Part shown: positions 24,334-31,743 of the stretch, in pieces | How the letters are laid out: every line of letters starts with the position of its first letter | How positions within the stretch are numbered: the first letter of the stretch is position 1 | Origin: DATFYM01 sp035315065 | GTDB taxonomy: Bacteria > Acidobacteriota > Terriglobia > UBA7540 | Length of the DNA stretch: 31,908 nucleotides | Direction of reading: 5' to 3' | Assembly (NCBI GenBank): GCA_035315065.1 | Contig: DATFYM010000032.1 | Location: forward strand, 1-31,908 | Notes under the pieces: generated by a model | What the model was told of the DNA's origin: nothing | The model's database searches: none | What the model saw: the letters and a program-made list of their open reading frames with translations, nothing else | Position numbers and translations under genes: made by a program

Positions 24334-25934
24334 AACGCCTTCTCAACATGATTGGGGTCGAGAACCCACGGAAACCAAGGGTAGCGCAGACCTGCTTTCC
24401 AAGGTCTGCGGAACCCTTTTCCGGCGAAGGGAACATTCGAGCCGCAGACCTTGGAAAGCAGGTCTGCGCTACCCTTGCTACCCTTGCTCTACTCGGACTG
24501 GCAGTGCTCCAGTTCAGCGGATGCACGGTGGGGCCGAAGTACCGCCCTTCCGTGGTCGAGGTACCTCCCGCCTATAAAGAGGCCGGGAACTGGAAGCCCG
24601 CCCAACCCAATGACCAGCATCTCGGCGGTGCGTGGTGGACGATATTTCAAGACCCACAGCTTGATTCGCTTGAGCTTCAGGTCAAGGTGTCGAACCAGAA
24701 TCTGAAGGTCGCAGAGGCGCAGTATCGCGAGGCACGGGCCGTTCTGCGCTACTATCGGGCGGACTACTACCCGACCGTTACTGCTGGGCCGTCAGCCGCT
24801 CGGACGCGCGTCTCCGCAAACAGTCCTACCCATAGTTCAGCCTTGGCTGGCGCCACCTACAACGACTTCGTGTTGCCATTCGACCTCTCCTATCAGGCCG
24901 ACGTCTGGGGACGAGTTCGCCGCACGGTAGAGTCTTACCGGGAACAAGCGCAAGCGAGTGCGGCAGACCTGGCGACAGTCAATCTGAGTATGCACGCTGA
25001 CCTGGCGATTGATTACTTTCAGGCACGCAGCCTGGACGCCCAGGAGCAGCTTCTGAACTCTACGGTGAAGCAGTACGAGCAGGCTGTGGAATTGACCCAA
25101 AGCCTTTACCAGGGGGGAATCGCTTCGGAAGTGGACCTCCAGCAGGCGACGACGCAACTCGAAACTACCCGGGCCGCGGCGATTGATGTGGGCGTGCTGC
25201 GAGCGCAATACGAGCACGCGGTTGCAATTCTTATTGGGAAACCTCCGGCGGAGTTCAGTCTTGCTCCGCTGCCTCTCACCGCCCCACCTCCACACATTCC
25301 TGTCAGCGTGCCCTCGGAACTGCTGGAAAGGCGCCCGGATATCGCCGCCGCGGAGAGGAGGGTGGCGGCCGCCAACGCCGAGATCGGGGTCGCGAAATCG
25401 GCCTACTACCCGCTCATCACTTTGGGCGCCTCGGCGGGATTTGAAAGCTCCGGCATCACCACCCTGATCAATGGACCGAGCGCCCTATGGTCCGTAGGGG
25501 TGTCTGCCGTGGGGACCATCTTCGACGTGGGAAGACGCCGCGCCCTCACCGACCAGGCGCGTGCGGCTTATGACTCTCAAGTCGCCGCCTATCGCGAGAA
25601 TGTGCTGACTGGATTTCAACAGGTGGAAGACAATCTGGCGGCAGTGAGAATTCTGGAAAACGAAGCCAAAGTCCAGGATGTAGCGGTGGCGTCGGCTCAG
25701 CGCTCGTTAGACCTTTCGCTTACTCGCTACCGGGGTGGAGTCGCAAGTTACCTCGAAGTGATCACCGCGCAAAGTGCCGCGCTGGCGGACGAAGTGACAG
25801 CGGTCAATATCCTGGGGCGTCGTATGGCGGACACGGTGTTGCTGATTCAGGCTCTCGGTGGCGGATGGGACCGATCGAGTTTGCCGGACCGGCCCGAATG
25901 CTGCGGCAGGCTGGTGAGCAGCAATTCCAACTGA
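24330..25934 (+). CDS. outer-membrane efflux lipoprotein (OprM/NodT family) with palindrome inserted in the signal region
   Basis: A 534-residue TolC-like channel protein with two OEP repeats (about 95-280 and 300-500; WWTIFQDPQLDSLELQVKVSN, PSELLERRPDIAAAERRVAA, and ALTDQARAAYDSQVAAYREN are typical segments). The lipobox is LQFSGC with C65 as the lipidated Cys. The family usually has this Cys near residue 17-30. Here residues 16-49 are encoded by a perfect palindrome of 102 nt (34 codons), so the N-region is longer than usual. The start is fixed by the ATGA overlap with the adaptor stop, and there is no other good in-frame start before the hydrophobic stretch (50-62). It could still be exported, but efficiency may be altered. 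The C-terminus has Gly/Trp-rich GGGWD typical of the family. Confidence 0.92.
   Translation: MKRLLNMIGVENPRKPRVAQTCFPRSAEPFSGEGNIRAADLGKQVCATLATLALLGLAVLQFSGCTVGPKYRPSVVEVPPAYKEAGNWKPAQPNDQHLGGAWWTIFQDPQLDSLELQVKVSNQNLKVAEAQYREARAVLRYYRADYYPTVTAGPSAARTRVSANSPTHSSALAGATYNDFVLPFDLSYQADVWGRVRRTVESYREQAQASAADLATVNLSMHADLAIDYFQARSLDAQEQLLNSTVKQYEQAVELTQSLYQGGIASEVDLQQATTQLETTRAAAIDVGVLRAQYEHAVAILIGKPPAEFSLAPLPLTAPPPHIPVSVPSELLERRPDIAAAERRVAAANAEIGVAKSAYYPLITLGASAGFESSGITTLINGPSALWSVGVSAVGTIFDVGRRRALTDQARAAYDSQVAAYRENVLTGFQQVEDNLAAVRILENEAKVQDVAVASAQRSLDLSLTRYRGGVASYLEVITAQSAALADEVTAVNILGRRMADTVLLIQALGGGWDRSSLPDRPECCGRLVSSNSN
24375..24476. repeat. perfect 36-bp inverted repeat (CAAGGGTAGCGC family), in frame in the efflux lipoprotein gene
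   Basis: Arms 24375-24410 and 24441-24476 are perfectly complementary over 36 bp; the arm begins CAAGGGTAGCGCAGACCTGC. The loop is 30 bases. Total 102 bases, divisible by three. A short tandem ACCCTTGCT follows the right arm. The end word CAAGGGTAGCGC is shared with the element at 26222-26330, so both belong to one family. Confidence 0.95.
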
Positions 25935-25985
25935 CGATTCGCACCAACGAAACCCTTTTGTGGAATTGCCCGTCTATTCAAATGA

Positions 25986-26233
25986 GAATCTCGGCTGGGA
26001 CTTACCAAAGATCTGGAGTTGACTCCGAAACAACAGCAGAAGGTCCGGCCTCTGCTTCGGGAGCACCATGATACGATTCAGACGCTGCTCGATAAGAATC
26101 CGACAGCTTCGCGGCAGGAGCTTGGTCCGCAGATTCACGCGATCAGCGACGAACGCACCGCAAGATTCATGCTCTGGTGACCGATCACCAGAAAGAACTG
26201 GAAAAGGCGATGCAGCAACGCGAGCAAGGGTAG
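25986..26233 (+). pseudogene. remnant of a Spy/CpxP-like periplasmic protein gene, frameshifted
   Basis: Frame A (25986-26160) reads LGLTKDLELTPKQQQKVRPL and then LLDKNPTASRQELGPQIHAI with the LTPxQ motif of Spy/CpxP-type proteins. A loss of one base near 26159 moves it to a frame with a stop. In frame B (from 26159) it goes on as RKIHALVTDHQKELEKAMQQ and ends at TAG 26231-26233, which is the typical family ending (helix with LT..Q/H.K.L). No start codon or signal peptide remains. The TAG is in the end word GGGTAG of the palindrome that follows. The intact ancestor would have been a small periplasmic protein linked to stress or efflux. Confidence 0.6.
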
Positions 26234-26330
26234 CGCGCCTACAACGGCATCGGCATTGTCAAGACTGATGTAAGGCACACGTCTTCTCTTGCGCGCCGCC
26301 GACGCCGTTATAGACGCGCTACCCTTGCTC
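26222..26330. repeat. CAAGGGTAGCGC-family inverted repeat
   Basis: Left arm 26222-26253 begins GAGCAAGGGTAGCGCGCCTA and right arm 26299-26330 is its reverse complement with a few mismatches (ending CGCGCTACCCTTGCTC). The outer 14 bases are the same word as in the element at 24375-24476, while the interior differs. It covers the end of the Spy-like remnant. Confidence 0.85.
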
Positions 26331-26394
26331 ATCGTGTCGATTGGCCTAACTGCCTGATCCTAAGATTGGACGACAGTAAACCGGAGGTGAGCAG

Positions 26395-27321
26395 ATGAAC
26401 GCCGAAGTGACAGTGGGATTTATTGGCCTTGGCTACATGGGCAGTCGCCTGGCAAAGCGCCTGCTGCAACACGGGTATCGACTACGTGTGTTTAATCGGA
26501 ATCGTGCTAAGACCTTTGAATTGGTCCAGGGCGGCGCAGTCGCATTCGACCACATCGCTGAACTTGCCTCTGATTCTGGCGTGATACTTTCATGTCTAGC
26601 GGATGATCAAGCCGTGGCGGATGTCTACGAGGGAGTGGACGGAGTGCTCGCGCATGCCAAGTCAGGGGCGACGGTGATCGAGATGAGTACCGTTGCTCCG
26701 GAGACCTCGCGCCGACTCCACCAGCTTGGCACGGAACGCGGCATTGCGGTGCTCGATGTTCCCATCTCCGGCAGTACCCTGGCGGCCGAGCAGGGCCATT
26801 TGACGTTGTTCGCGGGTGGAGAGTATCCGGTCTTCGAAGCATGCACGCCCATTTTCGAGAGTCTGGCGGAACAGTTCTTTTACGTCGGCCCCAGCGGCTC
26901 CGGCGCAACGATGAAGCTTGTGGTCAACGCTCTCCTGGGTCTGGGAATGCAGGCCATAGCGGAGGCCGTTGTGTTTGGCCAGAAGGCTGGCATCGACCGC
27001 AATCGGTTATTGGAGGTCCTCTCCAAGACGGCGGTGGTCGCGCCCGCCCACGCCTACAAACTCGAGCGAGCGAAGAAGCGCGATTACTCGCCGCAGTTTC
27101 CAATCCGGCATATGAACAAGGATTTTCACCTCATTGTTGACAAGGCCGCGCAACTTCAGGTCCCGATGCCTGCCACTGTGGCTGCCTACCAGATCAATCT
27201 GGCCGAAGCCGCACGCTCGCAGGAAGAGGACTTCTCGGCTGTGATGAGAGCTATGGAGGAATTGGCGAGCCTCGACGGAGTGGCTGCAGCCCACGCGGCA
27301 ACGCAAGCGGAGCCTAGCTGA
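26395..27321 (+). CDS. NAD(P)-dependent beta-hydroxyacid dehydrogenase family protein
   Basis: A 308-residue cytoplasmic oxidoreductase of the 3-hydroxyisobutyrate / tartronate-semialdehyde / GLYR-type family. The N-terminal Rossmann fold has FIGLGYMGSRLAKRL with GLGYMG at 11-16. The substrate loop is DVPISGS (121-127) and the catalytic Lys is K174 in GSGATMKLVVN. The cofactor residue after strand beta-2 is N34/R35 (VFNRNRAK), which favours NADP(H) over NAD(H) by family rules; this is an inference. Start ATG 26395 has GGAGGTG upstream. Length is normal. The substrate cannot be given. It lies upstream of the IorAB genes on the same strand with a 135-base gap. Confidence 0.88.
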   Translation: MNAEVTVGFIGLGYMGSRLAKRLLQHGYRLRVFNRNRAKTFELVQGGAVAFDHIAELASDSGVILSCLADDQAVADVYEGVDGVLAHAKSGATVIEMSTVAPETSRRLHQLGTERGIAVLDVPISGSTLAAEQGHLTLFAGGEYPVFEACTPIFESLAEQFFYVGPSGSGATMKLVVNALLGLGMQAIAEAVVFGQKAGIDRNRLLEVLSKTAVVAPAHAYKLERAKKRDYSPQFPIRHMNKDFHLIVDKAAQLQVPMPATVAAYQINLAEAARSQEEDFSAVMRAMEELASLDGVAAAHAATQAEPS

Positions 27322-27456
27322 CGAAGTGTGACGTGCTGATGGCGCTATCGGTCGCCGCAATGGTAGCTGCGGCTCTCAGTGTCGTGTCTTCAATCACGAC
27401 GGTATCCAACTCGACGCCCACAGAAGGAGTACCGACGCCTGATTTGAGGTAAAAAC

Positions 27457-27912
27457 ATGATCCAACTCAAAGTCAATGGAGCTGAGCGCTCCTTCGATGG
27501 TGATCCCGAGATGCCGGTACTGTGGTACCTCCGCGACATTCTGGGCTTGACAGGCACAAAGTTCGGCTGCGGCCTAGCGCTTTGTGGCGCCTGCACTGTT
27601 CTTCAGAACGGAGAGGCGATCCGGTCCTGCGTCGTTCCCGTCCGCGACGTGGCGGGCAAGGAAATCACAACCATCGAAGGACTTTCCCCTAACGGATTGC
27701 ATCCGGTTCAGAGAGCATGGATGCAGCAGAACGTACCCCAATGCGGCTACTGCCAATCCGGGCAGATCATGCAGGCCGTGGCGCTGTTGAAGAGTAAGCC
27801 CAAGCCCACCGATCAGGATATCGATGACGCAATGTCCGGGAACATCTGCCGCTGCGGAACCTACCAGCGCATTCGCGCAGCGATCAAGGCGGCAGCGGAG
27901 GCAAAAGCATGA
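27457..27912 (+). CDS. iorA: (2Fe-2S)-binding small subunit of an IorAB-type molybdenum hydroxylase
   Basis: A 151-residue electron-transfer subunit. The N-terminal plant-type ferredoxin fold has C38, C43, C46 and C58 for one 2Fe-2S cluster (FGCGLALCGACTVL ... SCVV). The C-terminal helical domain has C96, C99, C131 and C133 for the second (QCGYCQSGQ ... NICRCGTYQRIR). This size and arrangement match the alpha subunit of isoquinoline 1-oxidoreductase and similar aldehyde dehydrogenases. Its stop overlaps the start of the large subunit (ATGA). The ATG has a GAGGT ribosome site. Actual substrate unknown; isoquinoline is only the name of the family's first member. Confidence 0.92.
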   Translation: MIQLKVNGAERSFDGDPEMPVLWYLRDILGLTGTKFGCGLALCGACTVLQNGEAIRSCVVPVRDVAGKEITTIEGLSPNGLHPVQRAWMQQNVPQCGYCQSGQIMQAVALLKSKPKPTDQDIDDAMSGNICRCGTYQRIRAAIKAAAEAKA

Positions 27913-30179
27913 GCATAATCGCGAACGTCAGCCGACGCGGATTCCTGAAGGGACTCGCGTCCTCCGGCGCGCTGGTGCTTGGCGCGCGCTTCTACCCGAA
28001 GGTCTTGTGGGCCGAGGGTCTTCCTGCGGACACGCACGCGGATCACGCAACGCTCCATCCCAGTGTGTTTGTGGGAATCGATACCGACGGCACGGTTTAC
28101 ATCGTGGCGCATCGCTCCGAGATGGGCACTGCCATTCGCACTTCCTTGCCGCTGGTGGTCGCCGAGGAGATGGACGCCGACTGGAAGAGAGTCAAAGTGG
28201 AGCAGGCGATCGGCGATCCACGATACGGTGATCAGAACACGGACGGGTCACATTCGATCCGGTCCTTCTTTGAAGTGATGCGTCAGGCTGGCGCCACAGC
28301 ACGGTTCATGTTGATCCAGGCGGCCGCTCAACAGTGGAACGTGCCGCCCTCGCAATGTCGATCCGATCTTCATGCGGTCGTTCACGGGCAAACCGGCCGC
28401 CGACTCGGGTATGGTGATCTGGCTGCGGCCGCATCGAAGTTGCCGGTGCCGAAGAAAGAAGAGTTGCAGCTCAAGCCGCGAAGTGCGTGGCGCTATATCG
28501 GAAAGGGCATGGCCAGCTATGACCTCACGGAACTCTGCACGGGGAAAGCGATCTACGGCATGGATGCTCGGGTGGACGGCATGGTCTATGCCTCGATCGA
28601 GCATCCGCCTGTTCTCGGCGGTAAGGTGAAATCCTGTGACGACAAAGAGGCACTGAAAGTAGCGGGAGTGCTCCAAACCGTTCCCATTGACCCATTCAAG
28701 CCGCCGCCTGCCTTCCAGCCGCTGGGCGGGGTCGCCGTGATTGCCGACAACACCTGGGCAGCCTTTCAAGGCCGCCAGAAGCTGAATATCGTCTGGGACA
28801 ATGGACCAAACGAAAGCTACGACTCCGGAGAGTACAAGAAGGAATTGCAGGCGACGGCCCACCAGCCCGGGAAGGTTGTGCGCAACGAGGGCGACGTGGA
28901 CGCTGCCTTCGCCCAGGGCGGCCAGGGTGGGAAGATCGTCGAAGCCGATTATTACGTTCCGCTGCTGGCGCACGCCTCGATGGAGCCCATGGTGGTGCTG
29001 GCGGAGTTCAAGGACGGCAAGGTGACCGCCTGGGCCCCCACACAGAATCCTCAAGCTGTACAGGACATCGTCTCGAAGGAGTTGGGGATTTCGAAGGAGG
29101 ACGTAGTCTGTCACGTGACGTTCCTGGGTGGCGGCTTCGGGCGCAAGTCCAAGCCGGACTACGTCGCTGAGGCCGCGGTCCTCTCGAAGAAAGTGGGCCG
29201 CCCGGTGAAAGTGGTGTGGACCCGCGAGGATGACATCAAGTTCGATTACTATAACGCCGTGGCGGCCATGTACATGAAGGCGGTGCTGGACACCAATGGG
29301 AAGCCGTCGGCGTGGCTGCAACGGTCGGTCTTTCCGCCCATCACTTCCATCTTCGACGTCAATGCCGTTTACGGCGACCCCGGCCACTTGGGCCAGGGCT
29401 GGACAGATATTCCCTACGACATTCCAAATCTTCGCGTCGAGAATGGACCGGCGAAGGCACATGTACGTATCGGCTGGTTACGCTCGGTTGCCAATATTTA
29501 CCACGCCTTCGCGGTGCAATCCTTCTCAGATGAGCTCGCGCACACCGCCGGCCGCGATCCCCTCCAGTATCTGCTCGAGTTGATCGGGCCGCCCCGCGTC
29601 CTGAATCTGAAGAACACAAACTACCCGAATTACGGAGCACCCTACGATGCCTATCCCGTCGATACCGGCCGGCTGCGCCGCGTCACCGAGATGGTCGCGG
29701 AAAAGGCGGGATGGGGCAAGCGGAAGCTGGGAAAAGGAAGTGGCCTGGGTATTGCTGCGCATCGCAGTTTCGTGACCTACGTGGCGACGGTGGTCGAGGT
29801 CGAGGTCAACGATCGTGGTGAGGTTCGCATTCCCCGAGTGGATACGGCGGTGGACGCCGGCACGGTGGTAAATCCGGAGTTGACGCGTGCCCAGTTCGAG
29901 GGCGCCGCGGTGTTCGGAACCAGCGTGGTTCGGAGCGGAGAGATTACGGCTACCAGGGGTGTGATTGACCAATCAAACTTCCAGGACTATCCCGTAGCTC
30001 GGATGAACGAAGCCCCCTATCAGACGAACGTGTATCTCGTCGAAAGTACGGCTCCGCCGGCCGGCGTGGGTGAACCCGGTGTGCCGCCTATGGTCGCCGC
30101 CCTTTGTAACGCCATCTACGCGGCCACGGGCAAACGGGTCCGGGAATTGCCCCTGTCAAGAAACAAACTCGTCGGGTAG
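27909..30179 (+). CDS. iorB: molybdopterin large subunit of an IorAB-type molybdenum hydroxylase, Tat-exported
   Basis: A 756-residue large subunit that binds the molybdenum cofactor and carries the active site. The N-terminus has a twin-arginine signal (VSRRGFLKG with R9-R10, hydrophobic SSGALVLG), so the mature complex probably acts in the periplasm; the small subunit lacks a signal and would be carried along. Cofactor-site segments: RSEMGTAIRTSLPLVVAEEM, FLGGGFGRKSKPDYVAEAA, and VGEPGVPPMVAALCNAI near the end, where E722 is the conserved catalytic Glu. Length matches IorB (about 720-780). The N-terminal half shows the family's internal duplication. Electron acceptor (cytochrome or other) is not encoded next to it. 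Confidence 0.92.
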   Translation: MSIIANVSRRGFLKGLASSGALVLGARFYPKVLWAEGLPADTHADHATLHPSVFVGIDTDGTVYIVAHRSEMGTAIRTSLPLVVAEEMDADWKRVKVEQAIGDPRYGDQNTDGSHSIRSFFEVMRQAGATARFMLIQAAAQQWNVPPSQCRSDLHAVVHGQTGRRLGYGDLAAAASKLPVPKKEELQLKPRSAWRYIGKGMASYDLTELCTGKAIYGMDARVDGMVYASIEHPPVLGGKVKSCDDKEALKVAGVLQTVPIDPFKPPPAFQPLGGVAVIADNTWAAFQGRQKLNIVWDNGPNESYDSGEYKKELQATAHQPGKVVRNEGDVDAAFAQGGQGGKIVEADYYVPLLAHASMEPMVVLAEFKDGKVTAWAPTQNPQAVQDIVSKELGISKEDVVCHVTFLGGGFGRKSKPDYVAEAAVLSKKVGRPVKVVWTREDDIKFDYYNAVAAMYMKAVLDTNGKPSAWLQRSVFPPITSIFDVNAVYGDPGHLGQGWTDIPYDIPNLRVENGPAKAHVRIGWLRSVANIYHAFAVQSFSDELAHTAGRDPLQYLLELIGPPRVLNLKNTNYPNYGAPYDAYPVDTGRLRRVTEMVAEKAGWGKRKLGKGSGLGIAAHRSFVTYVATVVEVEVNDRGEVRIPRVDTAVDAGTVVNPELTRAQFEGAAVFGTSVVRSGEITATRGVIDQSNFQDYPVARMNEAPYQTNVYLVESTAPPAGVGEPGVPPMVAALCNAIYAATGKRVRELPLSRNKLVG

Positions 30180-30225
30180 ACGATTGAGCGATGCCCGGCT
30201 GACTGGCCGAGCCTACTCGTGTTTG

Positions 30226-30366
30226 GGTACGGTCCTAATTTCGCAACATGTCATTCTGAGCGAAGCGAAGAATCTCTCTTTCCATTTTGAAACGAAGACG
30301 AAGAGGGATTCTTCGCTTCGCTCAGAATGACATGTTGTGACATGCTGGTGAAATTAGGACCGTACC
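30226..30366. mobile_element. MITE-like element with 16-bp terminal inverted repeats and 8-bp direct repeats
   Basis: The element is 141 bp. Ends are GGTACGGTCCTAATTT and its perfect reverse complement. Flanks are identical 8-bp direct repeats CGTGTTTG at 30218-30225 and 30367-30374, as expected of a target-site duplication. An inner perfect 30-bp inverted repeat (30244-30273 and 30308-30337; the word TCATTCTGAGCGAAGCGAAG) forms a long hairpin. There is no gene within. It sits between iorB and the aldo/keto reductase gene, 29 bases before the latter's ATG, and could affect its expression. Confidence 0.88.
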
Positions 30367-30394
30367 CGTGTTTGCGGCCAAAGGAGCAAGGAAA

Positions 30395-31477
30395 ATGAAA
30401 TACAGGAAACTGGGGAATACAGGACTCATCGTGAGCGAGGTGGCGCTCGGCAGCATGCAGTTCGGCGGCAAGATGAATATGGGCAACCTGGGCCAGGAGG
30501 ACACCACGAGGATGGTGAAGCTGGCCCTGGACAGGGGAATCAACTTCATCGACACGGCGGACGTCTATAGCCTCGGGGAGAGCGAGACCCTCTTGGGGAA
30601 CGCCTTGAAGGGCATCCGGGAAGAGATCGTACTGGCCACCAAAGTCCGCCTGCCGATGAGCGGGAATTTCAACCGGAGCGGGGCGACCCGCGTGAACATC
30701 ATGCGCGAAGCGGAGGGCAGCCTTCGCCGGCTGCAGACGGATTACATCGACCTCTACCAGGTGCACGGATGGGACAGCATCACGCCGCTGGAGGAGACCT
30801 TGCGGACGCTCGACGACCTTGTGCGCCAGGGGAAGGTCCGCTATATCGGGCTTTCCAACCTCATGTCCTGGCAGGCGGCCACCGCAGTCATGCTGCAGGA
30901 GCGCCTTGGGTTGGAGAAATACGTGACGGCGCAGATGTACTACAGCCTCGTCGGCCGGGGTCTCGAATACGAGTTCCAGTCGTTCGCCGAGTACCACAAG
31001 ATCGGCATCCTGGTGTGGAGCCCACTGGCCGGTGGGTTCCTGTCAGGTAAGTACAGCCGCGCCAACCCGACTCCGGCCGGGACACGCTTTGCCGAGGCAG
31101 GTCCGTTCGTGCCCTTCGACAAGGAGATGAGCTACCGCGTGGTGGATGTGTTAAAGGAGTTGGCCGGTCGGCATGACGCAAGCCCGGCGCGGGTGGCGAT
31201 CGCCTGGGTGCTCGGCCGACCCGCCGTCAGCAGCGTGATTATCGCTGCCCGAAAGGCGGAGCAACTGGAGGACAACATCCGCGCCGTAGACCTTCGGCTT
31301 TCGGATGACGAAGTGCGACTTTTGGACGCGGCATCGGATCCGGGCATTCCCTATCCGAAGTGGATGGTGCTTCAGCTCGACACCGCGGAAGACCCGCGTT
31401 CGAAGGTCCTGTATCCCGAGCGTTACGCGGATGGCGGCCCGTGGAAGGACCTGCGCGGAACCCAATGGTCAGGCTGA
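30395..31477 (+). CDS. aldo/keto reductase
   Basis: A 360-residue cytoplasmic NADPH-dependent reductase of the AKR superfamily, (beta/alpha)8 barrel. Catalytic tetrad: D53 (FIDTADVY), Y58, K83 (LATKVRLP) and H124 (YQVHGWD). The C-terminal cofactor region has SSVIIAARKAEQLEDNIRAV, typical of the YhdN/YajO-like branch. Start at 30395 has AAGGAGCAAGGAAA upstream; the open frame starts nine codons earlier within the MITE flank. Length is slightly above the usual 320-340. The substrate (aldehyde or sugar) cannot be assigned. It is on the same strand as iorAB but separated by the MITE, so co-transcription is doubtful. Confidence 0.92.
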   Translation: MKYRKLGNTGLIVSEVALGSMQFGGKMNMGNLGQEDTTRMVKLALDRGINFIDTADVYSLGESETLLGNALKGIREEIVLATKVRLPMSGNFNRSGATRVNIMREAEGSLRRLQTDYIDLYQVHGWDSITPLEETLRTLDDLVRQGKVRYIGLSNLMSWQAATAVMLQERLGLEKYVTAQMYYSLVGRGLEYEFQSFAEYHKIGILVWSPLAGGFLSGKYSRANPTPAGTRFAEAGPFVPFDKEMSYRVVDVLKELAGRHDASPARVAIAWVLGRPAVSSVIIAARKAEQLEDNIRAVDLRLSDDEVRLLDAASDPGIPYPKWMVLQLDTAEDPRSKVLYPERYADGGPWKDLRGTQWSG

Positions 31478-31585
31478 GGGCACCTTACCGCCCGGCCAAA
31501 AGCGCAGAAAACTAGGTAGCTAGGAAACGAACGATTAGAATAGAAGAGACGCTCCGAGCCTCGAAAGGGGTATCAAATATCTGGA

Positions 31586-31613
31586 TTGACAGATCGAATA
31601 TGTATGTTATAGT
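31586..31613 (+). promoter_or_regulatory. sigma70-type promoter for the PKRKY gene at the right edge
   Basis: TTGACA at 31586-31591 and TATAGT at 31608-31613 are separated by 16 bases in an AT-rich patch. It would give a leader of about 120 bases before the ATG at 31744. The leader contains a short word repeat AGTGGCTAGTGGTCAGTGGC (31671-31690). Confidence 0.55.
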
Positions 31614-31743
31614 AGACGATGAGCTAAGGATGTGGCTTCTCAGCAGAGGCTATTGAGGAAGTGGCGAGTGGCTAGTGGTCAGTGGCTAGTAAGAAACACC
31701 AAGGCGCGCTCTTGCTAACCCCCAGGCCACTTTACGGTGAGTG

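Larger units (their letters stand above)
25935..26394 (+). other. region after the efflux operon: decayed gene and palindrome
   Basis: No intact gene in 460 bases. Contents in order are a short stretch with no feature (25935-25985), the remains of a Spy/CpxP-like gene (25986-26233), a palindrome of the CAAGGGTAGCGC family (26222-26330), and the leader of the dehydrogenase gene with GGAGGTG at 26383. Confidence 0.6.

Noticed and set aside
28248..29462. Minus-strand open frame of 404 codons opposite iorB
   Set aside because: It is a shadow of a well-conserved molybdenum hydroxylase gene.
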